Under the pieces are notes generated by a model, which saw nothing but the letters and a program-made list of their open reading frames with translations, did not search any database and was not told the DNA's origin. DNA of 64,000 nucleotides. It comes from Patella vulgata (taxonomy: Eukaryota; Mollusca; Gastropoda; Patellidae). This document shows positions 13,201 to 21,602 of this stretch, piece by piece. The stretch spans positions 14,666,001 through 14,730,000 of the forward strand of contig NC_065887.2 of NCBI RefSeq assembly GCF_932274485.2, written 5' to 3'. Every line of letters starts with the position of its first letter. Positions within the stretch are counted from its first letter, which is position 1. Made by a program: the position numbers and the translations under genes.

Positions 13201-14156
13201 TTGGTTAGATTTCCATCTTTATAATACATAATTATTATTATGATTATTATCATTTTATTATATCGACTGTCGAGGAAATAGGGGGTCACGGTGCCTAAGT
13301 GGGTAAGACGCTGGCTCGCTAGCCTGGAGGTCGGGTGTTCGATCCCTGCATTGGCCCAGAAAGTTCATACAGATTTTCCGGCGCGGTTCGCCCTTGTCAG
13401 TGATACAGGACGGTGGGACGAGGACAGCTGTCTAGTCGTTAGGATGGTACAAAACACCGAGGTCCCGTGTACACATTGGCGTGCACACAAAAAATCCCTT
13501 GACAGTTGGAATTCGATATAAGAGTAGGCCGTAGTTCCGCTGGCCGGGCAAAAAATCTGTCATAGCACACTTTATGGCGTATGCCCGTCTTCATTAGCCC
13601 AGTTCGGAGCAGAACAGTAGGACGTTAAACGCCATTTCATTTCATTTCGTCGAGGAAATATTTTAACTCTTTGTATGACATTCATTATGATTCCCTGCCC
13701 CTTTATGTCCGAAACCTTTAACCGTTTAATGTAGACACAATTTCTAACATCTTGTTAAAACATTATGACATGATTATAAAAACAACTGTCAGACATAAAC
13801 CATAACACCGGAGATGTATGTGGTCGAGGTCTGTAGGCCTAGATAATTAATATTTCTATTTTTAACTTGTCTTTTACTTATTAAACATATCTCTTCACTC
13901 GGTCTTAGACCAAACAGGGTTTAGTGATATTCCATTATGCTCATGTTTGAACTCAGGGGGGGGGGGGGGGGCGAATGGTTAGCACATGCGCACTGTCTTT
14001 GAGTCAACTGGCGTGGTTTCGATTCTCTGGTTGTACGTGACAAGGAGTAGGGTCGCCTGTCCACCTTGGGGGTTTTCTGCTAAAGACCCTACGCGCAAGC
14101 AAATTATCGTAATAAAATTGAACCCGAAATGACATAGCTTGTGTCGAGTGGACATT

Positions 14157-14193
<37 letters not shown>

Positions 14194-15309
14194 CTCTCGA
14201 TCTTAGAACAAACAGGGTTTAGAGATATAATAATCTTATGCCCGAAGTCTGAAAAAAGAAACAAGTCAACACCCATCCCCTCCTGCCCACTATCTGACTT
14301 GTGCCCCCCCCCCCCCTTTAATTCCATCTTGCAATCTGTCTTAAAATTATTACGAATTTTAAAACCATTTATTCGTATTTTTCAGAATGTCCAAAAGAAT
14401 TTCCGGTCCTGCCAGTAGCATTGGGAATAGTTGGAGCCATTTTATTATTCGGTATTATCGCCCTTATTATTTTCTGGTGCTTAAAACGACGCTCAGAAGC
14501 TAAAGAGTTTGCGCAGTTTAAAAAGGATCAAGAACGAGCAAGATGGCAATCGGTAAGATTTATCAATATTCTCTGATAAAGGGGTAACTCTGACATTTGT
14601 TCTAGATTTGGGAGCCCTGTGTCTCAATGAGGAAGGCGCTAGCTCAAGAACCAGAGGGACTATGTTCGATCCCGTAGTCGACCGAGACCCCCCACCCCGG
14701 GATTTTCCAACATTATTTCCCCGTTTGACCATGGTGCAAAACCAAAATCCCGTGTACACCTTAGCATGCACGTAAGCGCACGTTTGACATTTGTCTAGGT
14801 TGATTTGGATGCGATGTAATGCTCGTTGGGCTGATAAGAACAGTATATAAATTGTGAGAGTAGGCGAAACCTATTCAGGGACGTAACTAGCTCAGGGCAA
14901 CGAGGGGGCCGGGGGTGGGAAGTGTTCTTCGGGGGTGCTGTAAAATTGACGGGCAATGTATATCTATTGTTTTTATGGTCGACAATATTTTCACCGGGGG
15001 GGGGGGGAGGCGAAACTTTGTGCACCCCCCTAGTTACGGGCCTGAACTTATTTGAAAGTAACACAGCTGTTCGGGCAAATTTGCACCGCCTCCTATTATA
15101 CACGTAACCATAGTAACTAAATTAACAATTTGTTAGTCTGTAATAACTGAGACACTCCTATCTTCTGTTTTATTTACATAGATACTGTATATACTTCTAT
15201 GATTATACCATTTTATTCCGTTTCTTATTAGGATGAGAATCCCATCTACAAAGATCCAACTACACATATTCAAAATCCAACCTATAGTGGCGGGAAGAAA
15301 AATGAGTAA
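1185..15309 (+). CDS. ITGB: Integrin beta subunit, 3' 16 exons (gene span; 5' part outside window)
   Basis: Sixteen exons with GT/AG borders and matching phases join into 604 residues plus a stop. In order they encode the second half of the beta-I domain (DDPEGG, IGW, AGDG, VPNDG, DYPSV and IFAV motifs), the return to the hybrid domain, cysteine-rich I-EGF repeats (CxCGxCxC pattern), the beta-tail domain, one transmembrane helix and a cytoplasmic tail with EFAQF, NPIY and NPTY. Integrin betas are about 780-800 residues; signal peptide, PSI, first hybrid segment and the MIDAS half lie left of 1185. The product would pair with an alpha subunit as a cell-surface matrix receptor, and the NPxY motifs recruit talin and kindlin (family knowledge). 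Two cation-site positions differ from human beta3: N215 is Ser and D251 is Asn. Introns hold SINEs, hairpins and splice-site arrays listed separately. No exon is broken. Confidence 0.95.
1529..1664 (+). repeat. 68-bp tandem duplication ending exactly at a splice acceptor
   Basis: Two units, 1529-1596 and 1597-1664. Both contain TGTTTGCTTGAGTTG and end TTTTACCATTTCAG; the second is the acceptor of the exon at 1665. Use of the first would read ATTTTGTTAGACCCGTGA and stop at once in the incoming phase. Confidence 0.85.
1665..1757 (+). CDS. ITGB: Integrin beta exon (DDPEGG / IMQ)
   Basis: 31 codons, phase 0 to 0. Encodes SLDDPEGGMDGIMQVLSCE, equivalent to NLDSPEGGFDAIMQ of vertebrate beta1. The Glu of PEGG, a synergy-site (SyMBS) ligand, is kept, while the Asn three residues before the Pro-Glu pair's Asp context (beta3 N215) is Ser. 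The acceptor is the second unit of a 68-bp tandem duplication. Confidence 0.93.
2094..2177 (+). CDS. ITGB: Integrin beta exon (IGW ... LAGDGI)
   Basis: 28 codons, acceptor attttgtag, donor gtacgt. Encodes DDIGWSERSRR and VVYSSNSLFHLAGDGI. Where other betas have S/T-T-D-A (beta3 D251, an ADMIDAS ligand) this protein has S-S-N-S. Confidence 0.93.
2441..2575. repeat. Small GC-richer block with weak inverted ends
   Basis: TTTTCCATGTACGCG on the left and CGTATACATGGAAA on the right are imperfect inverted copies, about 100 bases apart, with CG-rich sequence between, inside an AT-rich intron. Possibly a short MITE. Weak call. Confidence 0.3.
2704..2784 (+). CDS. ITGB: Integrin beta exon (VPNDGMCHL)
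   Basis: 27 codons, acceptor ctgttttcag, donor gtatgt. Encodes LGGAVVPNDGMCHLNGSG, matching LGGIVLPNDGQCHLE of human beta1. Confidence 0.93.
3339..3524 (+). CDS. ITGB: Integrin beta exon (DYPSV ... IFAV)
   Basis: 62 codons, acceptor aatctgcag, donor gtaagt. Encodes DYPSVSQIAAKV, NVIFAVMENVYNLHEKL and a SANIIGLVQKNYD end, the last strands and helices of the beta-I domain (compare SSNVLQLIVDAY of beta3). Confidence 0.94.
3541..3890 (+). repeat. Dispersed repeat F, copy 1 (AAAGGAGCTAAA family)
   Basis: Begins AAAGGAGCTAAACC. Contains a stretch (GTAAAT..TTTATATACATTCATTA..TTAATAT.TGCTTTTAGA) that recurs at 51880-51940; the start recurs at 48366, 62058 and 62777. Intronic. Class unknown. Confidence 0.5.
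4013..4089 (+). CDS. ITGB: Integrin beta exon (hybrid domain return)
   Basis: 25 codons plus two bases, acceptor tccttcag, donor gtaggt. Encodes TLRSRIEFLPKNSENITIDF and KSKCKG, matching the L-S-S-x-V-x-L stretch and first cysteine of the second hybrid-domain segment. Confidence 0.9.
4660..4830 (-). repeat. SINE-A fragment, antisense
   Basis: Reads GAAATGAAAT, TTTAACGTCC, ATGAAGACGGG, TACGCCATGCAGTGTGCCAT and ACGTGCACGCC in the same order as the other antisense SINE-A copies. Only the 3' half of the SINE is present, as in 5'-truncated retrocopies. Confidence 0.75.
5294..5345 (+). CDS. ITGB: Integrin beta exon (CEGLEIGDE)
   Basis: Completes Gly across the junction, then 17 codons ending IGDE, as in C-x-N-I-x-I-G-D-E of other betas. 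Acceptor attttcag, donor gtaagg. Confidence 0.88.
5829..6092 (+). repeat. SINE-C, copy 1 (full length)
   Basis: tRNA-like head with an A-box-like GGCCCAGTGGTCTAGAGTG and a B-box-like GGTTTCGTTCCC, then the body, then GCGGACGTTAAAC and a CAACAACAAC tail. Imperfect 12-base flanking repeats TAGATCGATAGG (5817-5828) and TAGATTGATGGA (6093-6104) look like an aged target duplication. It lies in an integrin intron. Confidence 0.75.
6299..6445 (+). CDS. ITGB: Integrin beta exon (VEFEVTL ... CDCEC)
   Basis: 49 codons, acceptor tatttag, donor gtgggt. Encodes VEFEVTLNVNNCAG, EISAVGLSEQLTVNLDVI and CDCECEKPGQE, the end of the hybrid domain and the C-x-C-x-C entry to the EGF stalk. Confidence 0.94.
6715..6897 (+). 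repeat. Degenerate SINE-A fragment
   Basis: Retains TCGTCGTTCGGATGG, AACCGAGATCCCG, CAGAACAGTAAGA and CATTTCATTTCATTTT in SINE-A order but much diverged. An old intronic copy. Confidence 0.45.
7026..7171 (+). CDS. ITGB: Integrin beta exon (I-EGF1/2 region)
   Basis: 48 codons plus two bases. Encodes CFNGNGTFECGQCTCNKGRY and GRECECDETE, the standard C-x-G-x-G-x-x-x-C-G-x-C-x-C I-EGF pattern. Donor gtaaga. Confidence 0.92.
7632..7814. repeat. Hairpin repeat with arms of about 42 bp
   Basis: CGGCCATATAAGATGAAACG at about 7649-7668 recurs as its reverse complement at about 7776-7795, and similarity extends outward through TTTACGAAC/GTTCGTAAA. The loop is about 100 bases. It looks like a short non-autonomous element in an integrin intron; no target duplication was identified. 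Confidence 0.7.
8171..8455 (+). repeat. Tandem array of a splice acceptor plus exon start
   Basis: ACAG|TGTAAAT occurs with unit starts at 8180, 8248, 8275, 8309, 8332, 8355, 8378, 8401 and 8435, plus a variant AAAG|TATAAAT at 8213. Spacings fall in two classes, about 34 bases (full unit) and 23 bases (unit lacking AGTATTGTATG). The last unit is the true acceptor and first exon bases of the integrin exon at 8435. Confidence 0.9.
8435..8592 (+). CDS. ITGB: Integrin beta exon (I-EGF2), acceptor is last of a tandem array
   Basis: Phase 2 to 1. Encodes NVNSSIVCSQHGDCVCGECQ and, further on, YSGRYCECNDYNC. The acceptor TTTTACAG with the exon start TGTAAATTCT is repeated upstream nine further times (one in altered form, from 8180). 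Only the copy at 8435 opens into this frame without a stop, so the start is fixed by phase and by the CSQHGDC homology. Confidence 0.9.
8754..9083 (+). repeat. SINE-A copy, nearly full length
   Basis: tRNA-like head: GGTGGCTAAGTGGGTAAGAC (A-box region) and GTGTTTGATCCCTGC (B-box). The body holds ACGTAAAAGATCCC and TTGGAATTCGATATAAGAG; the end is AGGACGTTAAACCCCATTTC. RNA polymerase III boxes are family knowledge. Intronic. Confidence 0.85.
9339..9448 (+). CDS. ITGB: Integrin beta exon (I-EGF3)
   Basis: Two bases complete Gly, then 36 codons: GVCKCGQCQCLPGYTGEDC and a CSTKNETC stretch. Acceptor tcgtttag, donor gtaagt. Confidence 0.92.
9625..9870 (+). repeat. Second tandem array of a splice acceptor plus exon start
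   Basis: A unit of about 35 bp, GAAATNTGTAATGG followed by a T/A-rich run ending in CAG, recurs about five times and ends at the true acceptor of the exon at 9854. The nearest decoy, CCACAG|GAAATTTGTAATGG, starts at 9819, 35 bases upstream, which would shift the frame. Confidence 0.85.
9854..9946 (+). CDS. ITGB: Integrin beta exon (I-EGF4), acceptor is last of a second array
   Basis: 31 codons, phase 0: EICNGQGECECGRCQCSKEG and GPTCEDCP. The first 14 exon bases plus the acceptor form a roughly 35-bp unit that is repeated several times directly upstream. Confidence 0.92.
10384..10449 (+). repeat. 33-bp tandem duplication in an integrin intron
   Basis: GTTTATTTGTATCGTATAGG and GTTTATTTGTATCATATAGG start units at 10384 and 10417. 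It lies about 75 bases before the exon at 10523 and does not include its acceptor. Confidence 0.7.
10523..10649 (+). CDS. ITGB: Integrin beta exon (end of stalk, start of beta-tail)
   Basis: 42 codons plus one base: GCPTKCAIYKGCAMCKGFGD followed by a YCRDHC motif. Acceptor ttttctag, donor gtaagt. Confidence 0.88.
11398..11520 (+). CDS. ITGB: Integrin beta exon (beta-tail domain)
   Basis: Completes Glu, then 40 codons plus one base. Cysteines in HCIHR and DCIRKYTYQY, followed by a basic-hydrophobic stretch, match the D-x-C-x-x-x-Y/F-x-Y part of the beta-tail. Acceptor tgtttcag, donor gtacgt. Confidence 0.87.
11838..11975 (-). repeat. SINE-B fragment, antisense
   Basis: AGAAAACCCACGAGGTTGGAC, GATCCTACT, TTGACTCAATGATAGACTTT and ACGCGCACGTG match the head half of SINE-B. 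Intronic; a C-rich/CA tract follows at 11977-11996. Confidence 0.7.
12863..13140 (+). repeat. Degenerate minisatellite
   Basis: CTTACTTTGTTCC or close variants recurs about every 45 bases, often preceded by TTGTAA. It fills part of the 2.9-kb integrin intron. Confidence 0.6.
13281..13648 (+). repeat. SINE-A, full length with 12-bp target duplication
   Basis: Head GTGCCTAAGTGGGTAAGACG and GTCGGGTGTTCGATCCC; end AGGACGTTAAACGCC with an ATTTC tail. Flanked by perfect GTCGAGGAAATA at 13269-13280 and 13649-13660, which fixes the ends and shows retroposition. The best reference copy of the family here. Confidence 0.93.
13958..14191 (+). repeat. SINE-B copy with CT-rich tail
   Basis: Head GCGAATGGTTAGCACATGCG and TGGTTTCGATTCTCTGG (B-box), body CCTACGCGCAAGCAAATTAT, end GTGGACATTAAAC followed by (TC)n. 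Its flanks share a longer repeat, TCTTAG(A)CAAACAGGGTTTAG, on each side (about 13904 and 14200), longer than a normal target duplication. Confidence 0.8.
14386..14552 (+). CDS. ITGB: Integrin beta exon (transmembrane and membrane-proximal)
   Basis: Completes Glu, then ECPKEFPVLPVALG and a helix of about 23 hydrophobic residues ending IIALIIFW. It continues CLKRRSEAKEFAQFKKDQER, equivalent to the HDRREFAKFEKE segment of beta1. Preceded by a 2.9-kb intron full of repeats. Confidence 0.94.
14606..14784 (+). repeat. SINE-A, diverged and 3'-truncated, with flanking repeats
   Basis: GGGAGCCCTGTGTCTCAATGA head and CCCGTGTACACCTTAGCATG body match SINE-A. TGACATTTGTTCTAG (14591-14605) and TGACATTTGTCTAG (14785-14798) flank it, consistent with a target duplication. 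The usual 3' tail is absent. Confidence 0.6.
14876..15044. mobile_element. 169-bp hAT-like MITE
   Basis: Ends CAGGGACGTAACTAG and CTAGTTACGGGCCTG are inverted copies with two mismatches. The flanks AACCTATT and AACTTATT are an 8-bp target duplication with one change, the hAT signature. No coding capacity. It lies in the last integrin intron. Confidence 0.78.
15232..15309 (+). CDS. ITGB: Integrin beta last coding exon (NPIY and NPTY tail)
   Basis: 25 codons and TAA: DENPIYKDPTTHIQNPTYSG then GKKNE. Two NPxY motifs with the usual spacing are the talin and kindlin docking sites of integrin beta tails. Confidence 0.94.
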   Translation, partial: DENPIYKDPTTHIQNPTYSGGKKNE

Positions 15310-17249
15310 AGAAGATGGCTGTCGCAAGATGGCCGGCATATTTGTTAAACTGTTATCATTCCAGCATCATATTATTAGACACATTCTAAGAAGTTCGTTG
15401 TGTTTATCTTTTCTGTTGTTTTAGAATTTCATTTTCTTATTTTGTTCAAACTTTTAAGATTTTTTTGTCCGACCAAAACATCTTATGAGTTGACACTGTA
15501 AATGAACACCGCTGTAAAGGGAGTTGTGTCCCTTGGCATTAGTAACTGTGTTGTTGAAATTGCCGCGAGATCGCACTTATGTAAACTGCATTTAATTTAT
15601 ATCAATGCTTCCATTTTGTTCAAATGTTACTAGTAGGTCCTTTACAAAGTGACAGTTATCAATACCTTTACTATAGAGATATCCAATGTTTAAAGGGGTG
15701 ACATCTCAACTCAATAGTTTTCATTGCATTCGAAATTAAAAACACTGCGTGTATTTAGTATTCAATATTGGTACATTTTAATCAATATTGATGTTGTTAT
15801 CTTGCCTTGAAAATTACAGATCATAATATCCAATATTTACAATTATTAAGATACGATACAAGATACGATACCTCTATGTAATTTGATTGTTATTTTCTAT
15901 TGTGGCCTTGACTTTGTTTGTGTTCTTTTGATCTTAGTTCAAATTCTCTTCTTCCTGTTCAAATTGTGTATAACACGATGCTTTCAATCAAAACAAGTCA
16001 GAGGTATGCAATGAATATTATGCATAATAGTGTACCTCATAATTAATATTCATGCAAAATGCGATAAAATCATGCTGATGATTTGATGTATCCTGGTCTT
16101 TCCATTGGTCGAATACGGATTATCTACCTTGGTTAAGGATGGAAATTATTGAAAAATATGGGCAGATGTGATGTGTAAGAATCTTAATCCAAATCGGATC
16201 ACAAATAAACAGTTTTACAAACCCGGATTTGACTTTCCAAACGACTGGCATTCATTGTTGTTAACGTGTGTATGACCGCCATTTTGAATCCAAAGAATCC
16301 ACACTACAATGCCTTTAAGAAATTTATGTATCTGGATTCGGATTTAAAAATGTGTTCAGAACAACAGACTAAGTTAGCGACAGTCAAGCAGGTTTTACAC
16401 ACCATAGTAATTCTACAGTAATTCCGGTATGAGAACAATAATTTATAGAGTTTTCTCCCAACATACCAGACCCTTATCAAAGAAAGTCAATGCAAAGACC
16501 AGGCCCAGTTTGTTTTTTTTTATTTAATTTGGAATTTGTGATGTGAATGTTTACTTTGTGTATATGACCTTTAATTAAGTATTGTGACCAGGTCTTTAGG
16601 GAATTAAATCTTTAGTATGTATGTTATACTAGTTACATAATACCATGTAATGTGGTGTACCTTACAATTAAATGCCAGGGTATATTGCTACAACGCTTAC
16701 ATAATGCGTCACAATTGAGCTCTATCCGGACATGTGTACGTGTGTGTGTGCTTTATGACTTCTATTGCGATGAGTTTAATAACATTTAAATGCTTGAATT
16801 TAACACCCCAAATATGTAATTAATATTATCATAATGTCACATGTCGTGGAAGTGAACTGGGGAGCTCGAAACTATATTTCAAAAAAAGAACTATAAATAT
16901 GATTTTTCTTTTCAAAATATTTAAAAGATCAAATCCGATTAGTTCTTATTATCAATGTCCTCACACACATTTACCGTTTTAGTCAAGCATGCATCCGGGG
17001 AATTCAATTAGAAGGGATGAGAACCGCAGATAGCCATTTGCATTTTTCAGGCAATATCTTATTAAAAAAAACTGATTAAAACAAATTGATGATTTAACAT
17101 TTAAATTCAGGCGGATTAAAACGAGGCCCATCAAAACGAGACGCTGGCTTGTCCTGATTATATCCCGTTTATATTGACAAATATTTTTGCATTAGATTTA
17201 AAATCCCTCAAATTAATGACGACATGGCCCATTTAAGGGACTATTTTGT
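15310..17249. other. Integrin 3' UTR and flank; AT-rich
   Basis: No open frame of interest. A diverged piece resembling dispersed repeat F lies at about 15690-15850. The best poly(A) signal candidate for the integrin transcript is AATAAA at 17893-17898, but earlier sites are possible, so the UTR end is not fixed. Confidence 0.4.
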
Positions 17250-17513
17250 GCTAGGTTCCCACTATCACGATTCGCGCTACGATTGAAATCGTGGTGATCC
17301 TATTATGTCTTATCATATATTGTGGTCAGTCATAGCAATTGTGTTCAACGTATCTGAACGTATCCGAACGGATCTGCACGTACCAGATCTTGAACTCAAT
17401 AGAGACAATCCTATCGTAACGCTTCATTAGCCCAATTTAGGAGCAGAACAGTGGGACGTTAAACCCCATTTCATTTGCTATTGTAACGCATCGCACAACA
17501 GTGGGAACCTAGC
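17250..17513. mobile_element. 264-bp TIR element with a nested SINE-A end
   Basis: GCTAGGTTCCCACT (17250-17263) and AGTGGGAACCTAGC (17500-17513) are perfect 14-bp inverted ends. Within it, 17427-17480 is the last 54 bases of a SINE-A (TTCATTAGCCC ... GGGACGTTAAACCCC). Superfamily not assigned; no clear target duplication. Confidence 0.72.
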
Positions 17514-19211
17514 TTTATGTAAGATAAAGGAGGGTAAATGTACATTTACAGATTGATAAGCCGGACCTCTTGACCACCACCCTATAGATAGATACAATTG
17601 GTCGTCAATATCGGGTGCGATTATTGCTAATTCCTTAAACAGACTATTTAGAGCTCACTGCCAAGTCAATCCAGCTAACAAAAGTATTCACACAAAAAGG
17701 TTGTGAATTCACTGTAAATATCATTATTTTGTATGTTTTATATATTATAGAATTATTATACGTTTTTGTTCACTTATTAAAATTGCAATTTAAATGTTTT
17801 CTATATTATAAACGTTTATGCATAGAATATATCTGAATTGTTAATTTATGTTACGTTTAATGTATGTATGCTTGGGCTTTAGTTAGTGGTAAAATAAAGC
17901 ATGACTCATAAAGAGCTTATTGACTGATTAAAACGAATGTTACCGAATCATTTCAAAAGAAAAGTTACAATAAATATATCATGTATTTACCAAAAGAAAA
18001 CATAACTTATTGACGGCCATTTTATCTGTGTATAAAGAAATATGGCTGCTTTATCATGTGTATGTTTAGAATTTTATTTATAAAATGAATCAACTGGTAC
18101 ATCAGCGTGTTCGATAAATTATTGGTTGATAAATTATTGTCAAACTGAAGATAGAGATTTATATGTTCCGAACATACAATGGAATCGGGGGTGAGAGCGG
18201 GAATTCATGAGAAATAAATGTTTGGTTATAATAATAGTGCGTTGTCGTTCTCGAGTCATTGTACTAAGAGATCGTCCGGTTATATTAAATATGTACAGCG
18301 ATTTCATCAAACAGTTGGTATGTTTGTTTGGTATGTGATACATCAGATCTGATTAAGGCCCGTCTCGTGGGAGAGTTTTTGTCTTTGGGCATTGTTGGAT
18401 AATATGTATATATTTGTACATTAATTAGATAGGTTTGACAGTACATGTGAGTCTGTGTGCGATTCAGGTCCTATTTGCCGTAATTACGATTTTATCGAGT
18501 CTTATTGTCTATTAATAGATCTGACAGTAAACTTGAATACACAATATTCATGTCGTATTTACCGTATATACGAGTTTTCGACATAACAGCGCTCTAATCA
18601 TATCACATGGCTTACCTATCTATATTTTACAGATATTTTGAGTTATAAAATGAATCGACCAAAGCATTACATCACCAATTCTATACTACGCCATTTAGTG
18701 CTATATTGTTTAGCTTTAGATAGTGAGAAAAAATGATAATAAATTATAACCTATAATAAAGCAAGTATTATTGTTTATGTAGTAAAATATACAATGTTTG
18801 TCATAATATATTATCTATGTGTTTTCTAATGATATTTTTTCGTACAAATATAAAATCATATAAGTCTATCACCATTTGCGTGTGTTGTTAGTTGAAAAGA
18901 AATGTGGTTTAACGTCCTACTTTTCTACACCAACCGGGATAATGAAGACGGGCATATGCCGCACAGTGTACTATGGGGTCGAGAAGACATTTTTCCAGAC
19001 AGCAATCTTGTAGGATGTGATACCACACGGGGAGATCAGGGGGTTGATACGAAGTCTTTGAAAAAGTCCAGTATCCTGTGGAACGCTTGTGGTAAAAATC
19101 ACCAAAGACCAAAGGGTCGAACTTTTCCAAATGTCCCCAAACATTGTTATGCCTATTCCGCCCTGTACCACTCACAAGGCGAAACTACATTGTAAAATCA
19201 CGAAGAAATAA
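17514..19211. other. Intergenic, nothing recognised
   Basis: AT-rich sequence without conserved coding frames. Open frames at 18140-18343 (minus) and 18902-19195 (both strands) show no domain or splice logic; the second begins with GTGGTTTAACGTCCTAC, suggesting an old SINE-like remnant. Confidence 0.4.
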
Positions 19212-19341
19212 AATGAAATGAAATGGGGTTTAACGTCCTACTGTTCTGCTCCGAACTGGGCTAATGAAGACGGGCATACGCCATACAGTGTGCTATGAGG
19301 GAAATTTTGCCCGGACTGCGGCACTACGGCCTACTCTTATA
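19212..19341 (-). repeat. SINE-A 3' half, antisense
   Basis: AATGAAATGAAATGGGGTTT, ACTGTTCTGCTCCGAACTGG and GCCATACAGTGTGCTATGAG are typical. It ends at TCTTATATCGA, where the GA tail of an antisense SINE-B begins, so two SINEs abut. Confidence 0.85.
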
Positions 19342-19626
19342 TCGAGAGAGAGAGAGAGAGAGAGACAAACGGGGTTTAACATTAATTCGACAAAACTAGC
19401 TCATTTCGGGACTATCATATGGTTTAATTTTATTTCAATAATTCGCTTGCGCGTAGGGGTCTTTAGCAGGGGGGTGGAAACTGGAGGGCCCGGAGAAAAC
19501 CCACGAGGTTGGACAGACGACCCTACTCCTTGTCAAGTACAAACGGGGAATCAAAACCATGCCAGTTGACTCAATGACAGACCTTACTATATAGCGCGCA
19601 CGTGCTAACCATTCAGCCATCCACCC
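19342..19626 (-). repeat. SINE-B, full length, antisense
   Basis: (GA)n tail, GGGGTTTAAC, TTATTTCAATAATTCGCTTG, CGTAGGGGTCTTTAGCAG, CCCACGAGGTTGGACAGACG, then the head GTGCTAACCATTCAGCCATC. Inserted next to or into the SINE-A at 19212. Confidence 0.87.
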
Positions 19627-19675
19627 CACCCAACCCAGAACACTCATATAACAGCACAACAATTCATTAATAGTA

Positions 19676-20050
19676 GGGGGATCACGTGGCTAAGTGGGTA
19701 AGACGCTAGCTCGCTAGCCTGAAGGTCGGGTGTTCGATCCCTGCATTGGCCGAGAAAGTTCATCCAGATTTTCCGGCGTGGTTCTCCCTTGTCAGTGATG
19801 CAGGACGGAGGGACTGACAAGGAAAGCTGTCTAGTCGTTCGGATGGGACGAAAAACCGAGGTCCCGTGTACACATTGGCGTGCACGTAAAAGATCCCTTG
19901 GCAGTTGGAATTCGATATAAGAGTAGGCCGTAGCGCCGTTGCCCGGGCAAAATTTCCCTCATAGCACACTGTATGGCGTATGCCCGTCTTCATTAGCCCA
20001 GGTTAGGAGCAGAAAAGTAGGACGTTAAACCCCATTTCATTTCATTTCAT
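19676..20050 (+). repeat. SINE-A, full length with 13-bp target duplication
   Basis: GGGGATCACGTGGCTAAGTG head, GTCGGGTGTTCGATCCCTGC B-box, GGACGTTAAACCCC and four ATTTC tail units. TTCATTAATAGTA flanks it at 19663-19675 and 20051-20063 without mismatch. A young copy. Confidence 0.93.
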
Positions 20051-20832
20051 TTCATTAATAGTAGTAAAACAAGCCTTTAAAGGTTTCATATAATAGGAAT
20101 ACTAGAAATATCTGCCCAACAATGGTTCAGTTCCGTTCAATTTTTTTTACAAAGTAATGATAAATTGAATTTCATCGATCTGTGCTGCTGGAGCCTGACA
20201 ATACGTCGCCAGCTTTTATTGGTAGCGTAGATGATCTATTTTGATTTTTTTTTTTTAATTAAATGTTAAATAATCAATCTGAGTGCCTATTTAGCGTGTA
20301 ACGAGAATTTTTTTATTTTATTCAAATAACGCGTCGAGCGTTTATAGAAAGATATTTTGTAACCGTGTTTGTAAAGTAATCGTGGTTTGTGGATTACTGT
20401 ACATGAATAATATCAAATTGAAAGGATCACTGACCCATATATTTTTATTCTCACATGACGTCTAAAATCTCGTGACAAGTTCAGAACATGATGACCGGGT
20501 TTATTTAATAACCAGTTCATGTCTTTCGAACTGACCATAGGTTTCAACGGAATGCATCAATCATGGCGTAAACCCAGATGTCATAGACTAAACGACATGC
20601 CTTACCCCATTAGTCATTGCTCTCAATGGTTACTGGCAGAACAAGTTTTTCTATAATGCAGTTTTACCTATAGCCCCCAGGAAAACAAATATACAGCATG
20701 AATTCTTTGATCGTTTGACATATGACATGTAATTTAGGGTAGTAATGAGACATCTTAACATCGCTGTGGGCTCAGACTACTAATTCTCTTACCATTGACT
20801 TCAATGTTAAATCCATGACATTTCTATAACAT

Positions 20833-20965
20833 TTAGAGTAGGGTCGCCTGTCCAACCTCGTGGGTTTTCCCCGGGTCCCCCCCCCACTGCTAATGACCCC
20901 TAGGCGCAAGTGAATTATTGAAATAAAATCAAACCATATGTTAGTTCCGAAATGACCTAGTTTCA
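20833..20965 (+). repeat. SINE-B middle fragment
   Basis: GAGTAGGGTCGCCTGTCCAA, CTCGTGGGTTTTCC, AATTATTGAAATAAAATCAA and CCGAAATGACCTAGTTT. Head and tail are missing. Confidence 0.75.
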
Positions 20966-21462
20966 GCATTCCGACCATCTTAATCTGTATAACCACAGAG
21001 TCCATCATGTCAAAAGCATCTGATAAAGATATTGTCACTTTGTTTTCTCTCGTGTAAAGTTATCTATTGACATTATACATGGTATATACAGTATGACCGA
21101 CATTTAATATCTGTGTTTATAAAAAGGCATATTAAGATAGACATTTTTTTTTTAAAAAAAGCTTTTTTCTATGTCCGATCAAAGGAATCTGTAGGGTGTG
21201 ACGTCAAATTAGTAGGATAATTCACTTCGATTCTATATCAAAACCTAAACAAAAATTGACATGCAGAAACTGGTTTTCTTTTGGTGGCGACGGGGGTGGG
21301 GGATAGATATACTATAATCGTCTGTTAGGCGATCAGGAGAAAATATTACTTGTCTTGTAGGCTTAATTAACCCCACTTGTATTAAGTTTTTTAATTTTTT
21401 TAACCAAACACCGTGTCGCAATTATTATGTGAATATTTGAAGAATTTTGAACGTGTGTGGGG

Positions 21463-21602
21463 GGGGGGGTTTCGAATGGTTTAACGCGTGCGCTTTAGAT
21501 CATCGGGTCTGCCATTGGGTCAAGTTGATTCCACGCAGTAGGATCGTCTGTCCAAAATGGCCTAGCTCTTGTAGAGTGGACGTTAAATCCCACTTTCCCC
21601 CT
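21463..21602 (+). repeat. Degenerate SINE-B
   Basis: A poly-G run, TCGAATGGTTTAACGCGTGC, ATTGGGTCAAGTTGATTCC and GAGTGGACGTTAAATCCCAC. Internally deleted. Confidence 0.6.

Noticed and set aside
13281-13360. tRNA genes at SINE heads (A/B box sequences)
   Set aside because: The boxes match tRNA promoters, but the body, tail and target duplications show SINEs. No cloverleaf with a proper acceptor stem was seen anywhere in the window.
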